Assembly: GCA_964059195.1 (NCBI GenBank)
Contig: CAXKWD010000007.1
Location: forward strand, 23,385,023-23,449,022
From: Ectobius pallidus
Lineage: Eukaryota; Arthropoda; Insecta; Blattodea; Ectobiidae
Length of the DNA: 64,000 nt
Direction: 5' to 3'
In this document: piece by piece, positions 1-12,529 of the stretch
Layout of the letters: each line of letters begins with the position of its first letter
Numbering within the stretch: the stretch's first letter is position 1
Translations under genes and position numbers: made by a program
Notes under the pieces: model-generated
What the model saw: only the letters and a program-made list of their open reading frames with translations
What the model was told of the DNA's origin: nothing
Database searches by the model: none

Positions 1-464
1 AGTAGACTACAATGATGCCCATAGGTATAAAATTAAAGAAAATGTGTAATGAAATATTGATCAAATTTTAAGATATTTTATATGCGATATATAAAAATTA
101 ATTGCATTACAAATAATAACTTTAGCTGTATAAAAGTAGTCTACTTTGTAGAAAAATATGTTCATTATGTGCATTAAAAAAATAATAGGCGTCAGAGAAA
201 CCAGAAAAATGTTATGCCTATAAGGAAGTGATAAGTGCATCTGAATTAATTTTTTTCATGCTCCTATAAAACGTGTAATTTAAAATAAACTTGGTAAATT
301 TTTTATACTTTTATCTGCTAGTTATGTTCTAGTAAGCCTTGTTATAGGATCCTGAAATTTTTGTCCACTTCTGAGTTCATTTTCTTGTAAAATTTTAATA
401 TTGTAGAACCTGTATTTTTTTTATCTTTTTGTGGTTGTTCACGTATATATACCCTTAACGTTTC

Positions 465-511
465 GGGGGGGGGCTGCAGCCCCCTCAGCCCCCCCCCTGA
501 ATACGCCCCTG
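465..511. mobile_element. C/G-rich end of a hAT-like DNA element (fragment)
   Basis: A run of nine G, a CTGCAG palindrome and two C-runs are followed by CGCCCCTG. Read in reverse this gives CAGGGGCG and then a G-rich stretch, the usual look of a hAT-type terminus. The partner end is not visible in the 464 bases to the left, so the element is either cut by the window edge or decayed. No target duplication could be assigned. Superfamily is an inference from the terminal bases only. Confidence 0.35.
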
Positions 512-2740
512 ATATTATCTCATGAAATGCAGTAAAATAGAATCGTTTGCTTCCATTGAAATTACAGGGTTTTCAGGATCGGTTTCAAATTCATATCAGC
601 TATAAACCATATTATCTCATAACATAAGAGCTATTGCAAGTTTCATTAAGCGTTTTTCAGAAATACGTTAGTTATCATGTAGGTAATGTTACGTATCATT
701 GTATTGTATTCAGCTTATGTATAGTTACTTTTTGTAAAATATACCTAACCTGAACAACCTAAAGTTTCGCACTTTAAAACTAATTTTATCGTATTTTGTT
801 CCTGAAATACTCTTGTTTTATATCACTTGTGGCACTTTCCACATTTCCACATTTGATATTACAGGCCTAGTAAAAATCTTTGACAGAAATGATAACAATG
901 TTCAATTAAATTATTGAACGCAGGTTAACAGCACAGATGATAATTCATTTGACAATTCCTCCTTCAGCAGAAAACGAACGTGAACTTAGTTTAATGTGTT
1001 TGCTTCTGATCTATGTTAAAAATAGAAAATTCGAGGGGAGATTAGATCTACTTGCTTCTATTAATTTACTACTTTCTTTCCCTTCGCCAATAATGATAAT
1101 GAAGAAAATGTTTAACTAGTACGTAAAATGAATAAGAAATAAATAAATATCACTTCCAGGGAACAAAGCAAAATAACGAACGTAACACAGTAAAAAGTTG
1201 TTAATTGTTATGAAAACAGTCGCATTGCTGTAAGAATATTAAGAAATCACTGCTTTCTTCAATGTGTTGAAGCTAATTCATTGCCTGAGAATAAGTCGAA
1301 ACAAATATACGTCAGAATTTAATATCATGGAGCAAAGACCTCGTTAGAGAAAATACATTGCAATTTTTCAAATAGTTCCAAACAAAAACTATTCAACCGA
1401 CTTTTACAAAATTTCACATACTGATTAAGGACATCTTAGGAAAGTTTAATAAAAAAGAAAGTCCGAAGTCGGGTAGAGGATTATTCAGCATAGCCTGTAC
1501 CATAAGCTTAACATTAGCCTATACTGGGACCATCACAGCCAGATATGTTCTTTTCTTTCATGGTCAAAGTAATCGTGCTAAGGAAAGAATAAGTAAATAA
1601 AATTATTTCACTGTCAATATATGAATGTGCTTCTTCTAATGACAGAACTTTTGACGTTCACGTATCTTACCGTGAATAACCACAACGAATCAATACGCAT
1701 AGGCAACTTCAAGCTTGATACTACTGAAATATCAGGTATGTGTCTCTTAGTTTGAACAGCTTAATTCGATACTTGTAGAAAAAATGGTCCAGGTTACCCA
1801 TTTCAATGACTCCGACTATCCCTGTTGGAACAGAACCGGCCCTGAAAGCCGAAGACCACGGTTTTGAATCCAGATATCAGAAATAATTTTTCTCCTTAAT
1901 ATAAGTTATCGATAGTTTATTTCACTCTTATCTCCCTGAGGATATTAGGTCGCTAGGGGTCTATGGCAATATTTGGAAAGGAACTCGATTGTTCGTGGGG
2001 AAATGGGTTTCGGCCACTGCATACAAAGTTGGAAACCACTCTTCGCTACAATTTTGACTGTTTTTATTTTACTGGAAAAAATAGTAATTCATACTATTAG
2101 AGTTTGTGTACTCACACTGAAGCAGGCAGAAGAAGAAGACAAAACAGCTGTTCATGTTTCTTGAGGATGATTTACCAATTAATGCACCACTAGGGTCAGC
2201 TCATTCTCAAGATGCACACCTTCTCCTGGAGCTCCTGTAAAACAATTAACAACGAATTTATTAGTCCTTGTGCGTTATACAGTTGTATGAGAAGAGAATT
2301 TAATAATGATGTTTTAATTGTGTGCAAGTATCATTAGACTACGTTTTGTAAAAGCCCGTCGCAAAAATAACTCAGCACCGTGTGAAAATTATGGTGTCGT
2401 CCTTAACTTCATACAATACATTTAACCTTCCGTTCTTATTTTATAAATCCTTCGCTTAATATGACCTTCAACATACAAGGTTGTTATAAAGATTACCCAC
2501 GAGATGAGAATGGATAAATGGACAAGCAGACGGCAATATTATCGCTTAAGTTGTAGAATTATTAATTTAAATATAAACCTTAGATAAATTCTCTGAATAA
2601 CAAGAATAAGAAGAAGAAGGAGAACAAACCTTTTAAAATAAAGATTCCCAAGCCAGTCATACGAAGGAAAATCGGTAAGTAAAGGCCTTTGGTTTTATAA
2701 GTTATTTAAACAGCACCAGTGGCCTTACAAATATGTAATT
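512..2740. other. no recognisable feature
   Basis: AT-rich DNA with only short chance reading frames (60 and 63 codons). A degenerate B-box-like word lies near 1859-1870, but no A box or SINE body could be matched around it. Confidence 0.5.
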
Positions 2741-2742
2741 TT

Positions 2743-3140
2743 TACTTCCTCTGCCCGTACCATAGGTACTATAGGTAGAGGAAGTATTGTTTTCGACCCG
2801 AAATTTCGAAGTTGAGTTTTTAGCATATATACACGTTTCAAGGGCCCCTGAATCCAATAATACTAGTTTTGGAAACATGTCTGTGTGTGTGTCTGTGTGT
2901 CTGTGTGTCTGTGTGTCTGTCTGTGTGGAACTTTGTGAACAGGCTAGCTCCGAAACGGAGAATCGTATGAAAACAACATTTCGTATTTGGGTCAGGTACC
3001 TTCTGAAGATGTGATTCGACGATTGGCGACAAATTTCTCTTATTTTTAAGGGGAAGAAATTTTCGTTTTTCGCGATTTTCTCGAAAACGGCTCTAACGAT
3101 TTTCTTTAAAATTTGCACATGTGTTCCTTTTACTGAGAGC
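2743..3140 (+). repeat. dispersed repeat with internal TGTG/TGTC microsatellite, copy 1
   Basis: The left part contains an inverted repeat with 10-bp arms, TACTTCCTCT at 2743 and AGAGGAAGTA at 2777. A conserved-looking segment of about 90 bp follows, then a TGTG/TGTC microsatellite (2879-2928), then about 200 bp of unique-looking sequence. A diverged copy of the 2788-2875 segment lies in reverse orientation near 5725-5830, which identifies this as a dispersed family. The 138-codon frame on the minus strand spans the microsatellite (TDTQTHRHTDTHTD) and is not a gene. Class unknown. Confidence 0.5.
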
Positions 3141-3604
3141 TAAACATTTTATTTGAAACTTTTTTTCGAAAAAATTCTCTGAGGATAGTTACAAGCCACC
3201 CACTGTTCACCCACTGTTTGTAGAAATTTTGTCTTGCGTGATGAACAACTGAATACGCGCTCTTTCACGGCCTCTTATTCTATATAAGAATGTGAAGTGA
3301 GAAAGATGTATTGTTGGCCAGGTATAGAGTAAAGAAGTATCTGAGGGAAATATTAGATAAATTTCGGAAATTATTCTTTACGGCGGAAAGTTCAATAAAC
3401 ATCTGCAGTCACTTGTTCTTTTTTTTAAGTTTGTTATATAGCCTGCGCTTTTAGTCGCATCATTGAAAGAAGAGGTATTTATAGGATAATTAACGTAAAA
3501 TTGTGTCTTGCGATTCTGTAAAAGGATATGTGAATACTGCTAACTTTTATTTGGGCAGAGGAAGTTATGTGACTTTCACATCAGATTTTTAACATAGCCT
3601 CCCC

Positions 3605-3665
<61 letters not shown>

Positions 3666-3751
3666 TATATATGTATATATATATATATACATATACAGTT
3701 CATCTTTTAGTTCATTATGTTTAATTATATATACTGTATATATATATATAT
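3605..3751. repeat. compound microsatellite (GT)n(TA)n(AC)n(AT)n
   Basis: GT repeats from about 3605 run into a TA tract to about 3655, then AC, then further AT tracts to 3698. A second TA tract and a T-run follow at 3727-3763. The 71-codon frame here (YIYIYIYI) is a microsatellite artefact. Confidence 0.9.
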
Positions 3752-4205
3752 TTTTTTTTTTTTCGTTAAAAGAAATATCTGAGTGCCAGCATGTTGCTGA
3801 TTCCTTAAAGGGAATTACCTGAATCCCTTACTTTCTCGCGTACACGTAGCATAGAGAAAGCACAAAAATAGTATTGCAAATTACGAAGATACTAAGGGGG
3901 GGGGGGGAAACTAAAATTCAACTCAGTGATGAAAATGTTCTTGTAGAGGGATCCCGTATTGAGTAGCTAAACAGTATTATGTCCATACAGTTTACCGATC
4001 ATTTGTTTGTCTATTCATTTTCTTATTTATTTAGACGGTAAAGAATAATTATTTGAAAGGAGAAAGATACGATGGTGTTATCTATAATCGGTGATTTAGG
4101 ATTTTGAAAGCATTTTCAAATTTTGTGGAATTCTGAAATACATTTAATTAGTATTGATGAATTTTATTTCCTTAGTGGTGCGATTGAGTAGTGGAGGGCA
4201 GAGTA

Positions 4206-4656
4206 TTTTCCGCCTAACCATTACTAAATACCAAAGAGTTTTTAGAACACAATTACAAAAGGGCGCGTCGTAGAATTTTCAAATATTAAGTAGGGTTGTA
4301 AATTTATTTGAATTGTTGAAAATTACAAAATTAAACAGTTAACTGTTAGTGTGTGGTACAAAATAACATACATACTGCAAAACACTTGTACAAAATATGT
4401 AACAGTATTTACAAACTAAGTCAGTTTTTGATAATATTTTATCCTGTGATGTTTTTATTTTCAACCAATGTGTAACAGTTAAATCATATATAATTAACAA
4501 ACATTAATAATCTAAAACATACCACATAGTACGTGAGTTTTTCAAATTCTATACGTTAGGTATATTGATAAAATTCATGTGATAAAGGCCTATTCATTGT
4601 TCTAACAGAACAATACCCTAAAAATACTTCGGTATTTAGTGTGATCAGGCGGATAA
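4206..4656. mobile_element. TIR element (MITE), probable TA target duplication
   Basis: The left end reads TTTTCCGCCT and continues to TACTAAATACC. The right end in reverse complement reads TTATCCGCCT and continues to CACTAAATACC, so imperfect inverted repeats extend about 45 bp. Each end abuts TA, at 4204-4205 and 4657-4658, as expected for a Tc1/mariner-type insertion. The 451-bp body has no coding potential, so this would be a non-autonomous element. Confidence 0.5.
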
Positions 4657-4659
4657 TAC

Positions 4660-5570
4660 TTTAGCTTCTATTACATCTAGGCCTAATTATGAAATCAAAG
4701 AAGACAGTAGTAACTTATTCTCAACATCGATCTATTTCTTTTCTCCATACTAGTGCACATGGTGGAAATATAAAAATTTTATAAGAATTATTATTTTGTT
4801 TAAATGCTGGTTTTGAGAAAAAAAAATTCCCGGTAAATTTTTCAGGATGAAATTTTTCATAGTCGAAAAATATAACATAGAATTTATTTTCAAATACTGA
4901 AAATTAATTCCGACGTTTTTATAAGTCTTGTAATGAGATGCTAAGATGTTTCAATGGAAATTTGATAGAAGTAGGTTTCTAATGCTTTAATATTAACTAT
5001 ATTAAAGAGCTTCTTCGAACAGGCTTTACGGTCATCTTAATTGTTTAGTGTAATGGCATGTAAACTTAATTATGGGAAGTTCTGTTAATTATCACAACTC
5101 TGATAACAGATCCTATTTTTGCCCAATGACATAATCCGTAAGTGCTTTACAGGCCTATAAGCAGAGTTTCAACACCTAGAGTTTTTATTCACCAAGTTAA
5201 ATGTCTCTTTTTACGACAGGATTCTCGCGTGACTCCGGCACAAGCAGTTAAACTATATTTAGAGTTTAAACTGCGCCACCCGTTATAATGGAGGTTTTCA
5301 CGGAAACACTATGACTTGCCTTATTTATAATTGCAGTATTGTGTTCTTGTCCCACCTACCCTTTTATAAGAGCTACTATTAGCAATAGCTCTTACAGATG
5401 GAAGTTATTTATTTCTCAGATATACCATGGAAGATAAAGAAAATACAGCCACAATTTTACTCTTTTAGCAATCTACAGTTTTGTAATGAGGTATTCGTAT
5501 TTTTTCCTGGATAAAAAGCAATGAGTTACAGACAATTAAATGTGAGCTTACAATTTTTTTTATTGTTTAT
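4660..5570. other. no recognisable feature
   Basis: AT-rich sequence without a convincing frame, hairpin or repeat. One TAGGCCTA octamer lies at 4678. Confidence 0.5.
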
Positions 5571-5572
5571 TC

Positions 5573-5630
5573 AACTCATACGCCGCGTGTTTGATATTGG
5601 CCAATAACGTTTAGCAATTCCTCAGATATA
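5573..5630 (-). repeat. 58-bp dispersed segment, copy 1
   Basis: The reverse complement of this segment matches 60561-60618 at nearly every base (about three differences by eye). A third, more diverged partial match is at 56364-56396. It contains two inverted CCAAT-type words (ATTGG/CCAAT) and a CGCGGCG core. It may be part of a larger repeat whose limits I cannot see. Confidence 0.55.
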
Positions 5631-5724
5631 CACTAATCACGATCTTTTATATTATAAAATGCTTGCTCAAATGTACCCAAATAAAACAGTTTGTCTTTAC
5701 ATTTTTTTTTTCGTTCTCGAACAT

Positions 5725-5830
5725 AGACACAGAGACATCTTTCTGAAAATTTCACTTTTGAATTCGGAGATCCCAAAACGTGTATTAATGCTGAAACCTC
5801 AACACTGAATTTCAGGATCAAGCACAATAG
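5725..5830 (-). repeat. dispersed repeat, diverged copy 2 of the 2743 family
   Basis: In reverse complement this shows the same order of words as 2788-2875: AAATT(T)C followed by GTTGAG, then ATACACGTTT, then a GA-rich stretch and ATGTCTCTGTGT. Conservation stops at the microsatellite position, which is nearly absent here. The 64-codon minus-strand frame covering it is not a gene. Confidence 0.4.
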
Positions 5831-5839
5831 AGGTGTTGA

Positions 5840-7680
5840 GAAGACAAACAGGATATCTCCACTTTTTTTTTGTTAAATGTGAGTTAAAGTAGGAATAGCC
5901 TTTCCGTGAGGTAAATACCATCTATGAGTGAGTTCCATTACCGACAAAATCCTTCTCAAATACAACGTCAAACATTCAGGTTGGTTCTAGGCAAAAACCA
6001 TGTAGCTTTAGGTTTCATAAAGAGTAATCTCCATATTGACCAACCACAAGTAGGCTAGATGTCACATGACTATTTTCTACGCCATTCCTGCTGGTGTCTT
6101 TTAAATAGAATTCAACTGAATTCAATTTGAATAAGAGCTCAAACAAATCCAGTGAACAATGTGCTAGTGCAACGACAGCCTCATTGTCGCAGTGATGTAG
6201 GGATAGGTAAAACTGCAAAACATATAAGAATGAATAATCCCACTATAATTGAAGAAGGTTTCAAAGTGAATGCTTTGAAATTGCAAGGAATCGTCAGATT
6301 GTTGACTAAACATTAAAGCAATCAATGGAAAACACTTGGCAACCTCCAGGTTTATAAAACTTTGCTGGAAACACAGGAAATGATGTAACAGAGAATTAGA
6401 GAGGACTTTATTTTTTGTTGAAACAGATTATTTGTTGGTTTAGATATTTAGGTTTTCATCCTATTTTTGTGTGATTAAACTTACTTTCATAAGTGATTTT
6501 ATGTTATTTCATGTGCAATTACGGCAATCTCATAAGAATATTGGACGCGAAAGTGGAAATCTCCTCCTCTTAGTTGCAAACCTGTCAGTCTCCAGTTAGG
6601 ATTACTTCAGTATCCCAAGTGTATTGTATACATTAGGTTATGCTGCATTTAATATATTTGAGTAGAAGGTTTATATTAGGTAAACAATTCATGGATTGTA
6701 TCTCTAGTAGTTACTGAGTAAAGATCAGTTTCGCTTGTAAAATTAGGTTCAATGGATATTCTCAGTTATGGTTCCAGACCACCAATACTTCGTCTACTTA
6801 TAGTTTTTATGGTAGCCTACAACTATGAACATTAAAAAGACTTGACATGAATGTAGCTAGTTGAAGAAAAAAGTCTCTTCATACTGAATTTAATTATCAG
6901 GAAATGTATATAGGCCTAATTACACTTCTTATTATTAGTATATTCGGACCCAAGCAAAATATTGTCAATACTTGATGCCATCGTTTTAAAACACTTTGAC
7001 GTTCATTCGCTTGCTTGGTTTAAGCACTGTTCGAGTGTCTTGTATTGTTCTTGAACACCTCGATCGGAATTGAAGGTTGACTAGCCCAAGAGCTTGCTGT
7101 ATGTGCGAGCAGGAAGGTTCCCGTTGCGTGCTTGTGGCTGTTGTTTGGGTTGGTGTTTCCTTCTCTTGGTAATACAGTAGTCATATCCGGAACCAAGTAG
7201 AATTTTGGTGTGTATAGCATTTGACGCGTAAGTGGTTGCAATGGATATAGTCTATTCGTTCTTAGTGGTGCCTTTAGAACACCAAGGCGAGTTTTCTCTT
7301 AAAGTAGGGCCTAAGTGTTTATGACTTTCAAGTTGGATTCCTGAGCGAATCTTAGAAATCTTTCTCCTCTTGAATTTCTAGAGCCAAGGCCGTAAGGGCC
7401 TACTTGTGTTTCATCTTCGTGTTATACCCACCTTGATATTGAAGACACCGAATATTATGTTTTTCTGTGTTCTTTGTTAGTGTGTTTTCCAGGTTTCCAT
7501 AGAAGTATATAATTAGGTAAAGTGACAATTTGGATTTAATCAGGACCAATCTAACAATAGATAAATAGTGTTATTTAGTGCTAGTGTTAAATAGTACACA
7601 AGGTTTAGTGATAAGCAGGTCGACAGAACGTTACCTCGCTTGGAATGGCTCTTGAAGAGGAATAAATAAATTACGAATGA
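5840..7680. other. no recognisable gene; slightly GC-richer patch near 7020-7260
   Basis: The minus strand of 7020-7241 is open for 73 codons in somewhat GC-richer sequence, but the peptide (MQPLTRQML...) matches nothing I know and has no flanking splice or repeat evidence. The rest is AT-rich with no structure that I can support. Confidence 0.4.
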
Positions 7681-7681
7681 A

Positions 7682-8187
7682 ATCAGGTAAACTGATGTAA
7701 CAAATTGCCAGAACGTTTTGTTTAATCAGTGATAATATCAATTATGATATGCAGAAAATAAGTTATTTTTTTAATCGATTTCCGAGTTAAGCTCCAGATC
7801 GATTCATTGACCAGGGCTTACGGAAGAACAATGGTCTAAAATTTGATAAGCATAAGTGAAGGAATATTTTCGTAGTGTTATTTGTCAAAGCTAACTGTAT
7901 TGGAACTTCCAAAGCCGTATATGAACACTGTAAAAATATGTTGTCATGAGATCTGATTTGCATTTGGTTAATTCAGTGTTATATATTGCCATAAAATACC
8001 AGTCAACTGATTCGGTCCAAAATCAATAGGCTTCTTCCCATGGACGTTAGAAATGCTAAAATCAAGTTTCATAGAAACCGTTGAAGCGTATTTAAGTTGT
8101 ACAGACACTCGGATAGACAGATAGACCGACAGACATTTTCCCGTCCACCAACATAATCTCAGAAAGGACCATTCTGTTACTTAATAA
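7682..8187 (+). mobile_element. dispersed repeat family R2, copy A
   Basis: Non-autonomous element of about 500 bp. It starts with the small palindrome ATCAGGTAAACTGAT, then a TGCCAGAACG word, and ends with CTTAATAA. The 5' word (A)GTGCCAGAATG recurs inverted at the 3' end (CATTCTGGCACTT), so the copies have subterminal inverted repeats. Before the 3' end lies a GACAGA/GGACAGAC-rich microsatellite-like stretch and then TCCC(G)TCC. Four further copies occur in the window. It has no coding capacity; the superfamily is unassigned. The internal tandem repeats and 3' hairpin (AAGTACCA/TGGCACTT) recall HINE/Helentron or foldback organisation, but no diagnostic end was found. Confidence 0.7.
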
Positions 8188-8189
8188 CG

Positions 8190-8576
8190 AGCCACCTATT
8201 TTAAATGAGGCTTTGCCCTTTAATGTACATGTATTCAGTTAAGTTTAAGTTTATTCATTCAAATAATTTCATTATCTTTCAGCCGCCATCTTTGTTTATA
8301 AAGCGTGAACCAATGTTATGTAATAGACTAATTATGTTGTTAATAGACGCGATCTAAACGTGAAAGAGTCACAAAATGCTACTACAAAAGGTGCAATTTC
8401 AATAACATTAATAAGCTCAATAAAAAATGAAACTAATAGAATTTTATCTTATGCATCTTTAATGAAAACTGTCTAAGCCCTCCATACTTTTCTCAAACTT
8501 ATCCTTAAAGTTCTGCCTAACAAACAATACGACTTCGAGTGAGACCGAGACATGAATGCGCAATCCAGCCATGCAG
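8190..8576. other. no recognisable feature
   Basis: AT-rich spacer between R2 copy A and the hAT-like MITE. The last seven bases, CATGCAG (8570-8576), are the left target duplication of that MITE. Confidence 0.5.
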
Positions 8577-9204
8577 CAGGGGTGCCCACCCCTAAACTAC
8601 ATGACTCACCCCCCCAACTTCATTGCTCACCCCCAACCTCATTGGCTGTCGACAAGGGCGCTCATATGATATTTTCTAGGGGGAAATTTTTTAATTGATT
8701 AATTTTCTTCTCTTTAACTTCTTGGCCCACTTTGTAACACTATATTAATAATATAATAAATGCAACAATAACGTAACCAGAAAATAATTGCGGGTAGGGT
8801 CGAAAGTGCCGGGGGGTCGGGGGTCCATCCCCAGAAAATGTTTAAATATTGAACTAATGAAAATCACATTTGACGCTATTTTAGCACAGAAAAACTAGTT
8901 AGGAAATTTGTTTACCATACTCTAAGACATGCCAATGTAAACAAGAAATTGTTACTTAAGTCGGGTGTCCACCCCCGGGAAATTTTTAAATACGGAACTA
9001 ATGAAAATCACATTTTACGCTATTTAGCACTCAAAAACTAGTTAGCTTGGTAGTTTTTAATTTTAGCATATAAAACGCTAATTTTGCAACAATTTTCAAC
9101 CCCCCCCCAGAAAATTCATAAAACGATAATATTTTGCCCCCACCCGCAAGAAATTTTAATGACGCAGTCTGCGTCTTAACCCCCCCCCCCCGTGAGCACC
9201 CCTG
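8577..9204. mobile_element. hAT-like MITE with internal tandem duplication
   Basis: The left end reads CAGGGGTGCCCAC and the right end in reverse complement reads CAGGGGTGCTCAC, giving 13-bp terminal inverted repeats with one mismatch. CATGCAG flanks both sides (8570-8576 and 9205-9211), a 7-bp duplication that fits an 8-bp hAT duplication with one changed base. Internally, a segment of about 90 bp containing ACTAATGAAAATCACATTT occurs twice, near 8811-8902 and 8958-9049. Poly-C runs lie near 9106 and 9181. The 85-codon minus-strand frame overlapping it is incidental. Confidence 0.8.
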
Positions 9205-9936
9205 CATGCAGGAATGAGAAGCGCAGCAGTAGTATTGGCCTTGCTTAGGATAGATAGTAATGTGAGTGAGTCTCGTGGCGTTTTCCATATCTAGAGAGCT
9301 CTACGTTATGTTGTGGTGCTTCAGAATGCCTCCAGGGGTGTCACGTTACTCCAGGCGCAAACCCATTCATCCCGATAGTACGCTGGGATGGAGGGGATTA
9401 TCCGGCTGAGAAGGGGAGATAGTGGATCAGACAGTCATATACACTGACTGACATATAGCTGTTTGTGCTATACCACTGTACTGACAGGCTTCCGTCTGAT
9501 CCATGTGTGACAGAGAACAGGAGTGGGTCAACAAAACAATGACCATATTTTACACTCCGTCATGCAAGTTATTCATAATGTAACGTTCAGATTTTATTTT
9601 CCGTATGTCCATATCTATAGTAAGTGTCGGCTGCAGACATATTTCACTGGAATAGTAAAAATCTAGTGAGAACTCTCAAATAAATATAATTATGGTAAGG
9701 ACATTGGCCTGCGTCACAAGCCTAATGCACAAGCAGTCCTGCACTTTAAAATAATATACAACCAATTCCAAAATGTGACCGCATTACCAATTCTCAAAGA
9801 ATCATTGAACAATTAGTTATAGCATTCATATGACGGACGATAAGTAAGAAGTTTTTCTTACATATTTGTAGGCTTCATCAATCAAGTAATAACGAATACT
9901 AAACTGCCTGGTTTAGATGGATTATTGAGAAATAGA
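9205..9936. other. no recognisable feature
   Basis: A moderately GC-rich stretch at 9290-9520 (GATGGAGGGGATTATCCGG region) does not match a family that I recognise. The remainder is ordinary AT-rich spacer. Confidence 0.4.
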
Positions 9937-10386
9937 ATCAGGTAAACTGATGTAATAAAGTGCCAGAATGATTTTATTTAATCACTGATAATTGCAATTA
10001 TGATATGCATAAAATAAGTTATTTTTTTAATCGATTCCAAATTCCAAATCCTTATATGAAGACTGTGAAACAATATGTTGCCCTGAGAACTGATTTGCAT
10101 TTGATAAATTCTTTCTAATATATTACCATAAAATAGGCACTCAATTGGGCATTACTTCAGTACCGGTCAACCTATTTGGTCCTATATAAATAGGCTTCTT
10201 CCCACGGACGTTATAATTGAGTATACCAAGATTCATGAAAATCCGATAAAGCGTATTTGAGTTGTCGCGCGTACAGACACATGGACAGACATACGGAAGG
10301 ACGGACGGACAGACAGACAGACAGACGGACTGACATTTTTCCGTCCCCCACATAATCTTATAAAGTACCATTCTGGCACTTAATAA
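9937..10386 (+). mobile_element. dispersed repeat family R2, copy B
   Basis: Same start (ATCAGGTAAACTGATG), the same central block (GGTCAACC, TTGGTCC, CTTCTTCCCA) and the same CTTAATAA end as copy A. The subterminal inverted repeats are clearest here: AATAAAGTGCCAGAATG at the 5' end and CATTCTGGCACTTAATAA at the 3' end. The minus-strand 89-codon frame reads through the GGAC/AGAC repeat and the central block. It aligns in frame with the minus-strand frame of copy C (CTRDNSNTLYRIFM), but with no start or length conservation that would argue for a gene. Confidence 0.75.
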
Positions 10387-10389
10387 ACA

Positions 10390-11130
10390 GGGAATTGTGT
10401 ATGCTGTCAACAGAATTCATGATGTTGCAAATTATACGCAAACTGTACAGAATACAAGAGGACGGAAGTTATAAATAAGTATCCTGTCACACTGAAGTTC
10501 ACCACATCCTATAAAATTCATAAGCGATCTAAACTTGCAAAGTACATGTTCAATTTACCAATGAAAGACAACATCGTATTAAAAATTAATAATCAGTTAT
10601 TAATTCGTGGAATTCTCACTTTCTCTAGCCGAGATCCCTTGAGACCAAAGATTTTCTTTTTCAGACACTGCGTGTGTGTATCATTCAAAGCATAGCTTAA
10701 AAACTAAAAATCATGTCAGAATGAAATTATAATATATTTTGATCAAAATTCTTCCGGAAATGCCCAACGAGCGTACAGACGACATTGTCTTGCTGTGAAT
10801 AAAATGTTATTTACGGTTTCCTCAAAACGGCTAATAGTCTACTTTTTTACGTAGGCTACCTTCAAAATCGGTCTTATGGAGGTCACTTGCAACAACCGCC
10901 TGTAACGGATATAATGTAACGGGAATGCCTCGAGACTGAACAAGAGAATGTAGAAACCATGGCATCAGTAGGCTTACTCCATTCTTGAGACTGAATAGAA
11001 AAGGCCTTTGCTACAGTACAGTCAGATATTTGTAAATATAGGCCTATGCCTTGCTTTAGATGTTTGTTAAATTATTACGTACTTCCCTCAATGGCAATTA
11101 CAATCCCTAAGCAAGATATTATCTATTTTA
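10390..11130. other. no recognisable feature
   Basis: AT-rich sequence up to the 3' end of the antisense LINE. One TAGGCCTA octamer lies at 11039. Confidence 0.5.
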
Positions 11131-11884
<754 letters not shown>

Positions 11885-12226
11885 TATACATATATCGTGA
11901 TATCCATATTTTAATATCGATTTTATCAATTCAAGAACAAAAATAAATTGGAGGGTGAAAGAGGGACTTTAAAATATCATTTTTCAATGGGAAAAATAAA
12001 CTTTTTGGGCTATATCAAGTTAAAAATTGATAAAATTAAAACATAAGGTTAACATGCTGATTTGATGGCTATCAAATTTTAATTATACTTGTTTTCAGAA
12101 ATTCTGGTCGTCAATTTGAGTCTTGCTTGCACGAGAGTGTTTGAGTTACACTTACTTGTCAGAAGTAACAACAACAAGCAGTGGTGCCAAACCATTCCCT
12201 AAATCGCTTTGGGTAAAAATTTGCAT

Positions 12227-12395
12227 TAAGTTACAGCAGGTTTGTTTCTAGAGCACTCCGAAAACATGAACACATAGTTCACACATGCGCACAATGTCAG
12301 TTTCCATACGTCGCGCATTGAAACTGTCAATGTGCGCATGAGTGAACTATGCGTTAACGGTTTCCGGGTGCTCTAGTAACACACCTGTTAACTTA
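12227..12395. mobile_element. foldback element with ~70-bp arms
   Basis: The left arm (12227-12304) and right arm (12320-12395) are imperfect inverted repeats. Paired blocks include TCTAGAGCAC with GTGCTCTAG, ATAGTTCACACATGCGCACA with TGTGCGCATGAGTGAACTAT, and GTCAGTTTC with GAAACTGTC. The loop is only about 15 bp. This is a foldback or MITE-type structure of 169 bp without coding potential. No clear target duplication. Confidence 0.7.
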
Positions 12396-12404
12396 GTAAA
12401 AGAT

Positions 12405-12522
12405 TCGATATTATCGAATATCGATATTTTTTTTTACCAATATAATAATGATATAGATATTATTTACCTATAATCATATCGATATTCATATCGATATTTT
12501 GCTTCCGATATCACATCCCTAG
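12405..12522. mobile_element. ATCGATAT-rich probable hAT terminus (single end)
   Basis: Clusters of ATATCGATAT words precede CATCCCTA at the right edge. In reverse complement this is TAGGGATGTGATATCG, resembling hAT termini. Similar but eroded ATATCG words at 11893-11925 could be the other end, which would place the foldback element inside it, but no matching target duplication could be found. Confidence 0.3.
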
Positions 12523-12529
12523 ACCGTAC

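Noticed and set aside
1795..1880. SINE candidate with a GGTTTTGAATCC B-box-like word
   Set aside because: No A box, body match or tail; too degenerate to support.
2702..3118. 138-codon minus-strand frame
   Set aside because: Half of it is translated TGTG/TGTC microsatellite (TDTQTHRHTDTH) and the rest is a dispersed repeat; no protein family resemblance.
7020..7241. 73-codon minus-strand frame in a GC-richer patch
   Set aside because: No motif, no supporting splice signals, and no conserved neighbour; chance frame is more likely.
10141..10410. 89-codon frame in R2 copy B, alignable to the frame in copy C (CTRDNSNTLYRIFM)
   Set aside because: Similarity follows from DNA identity of the repeat. 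Other copies have stops and module spacings not divisible by three, so there is no sign of coding selection.
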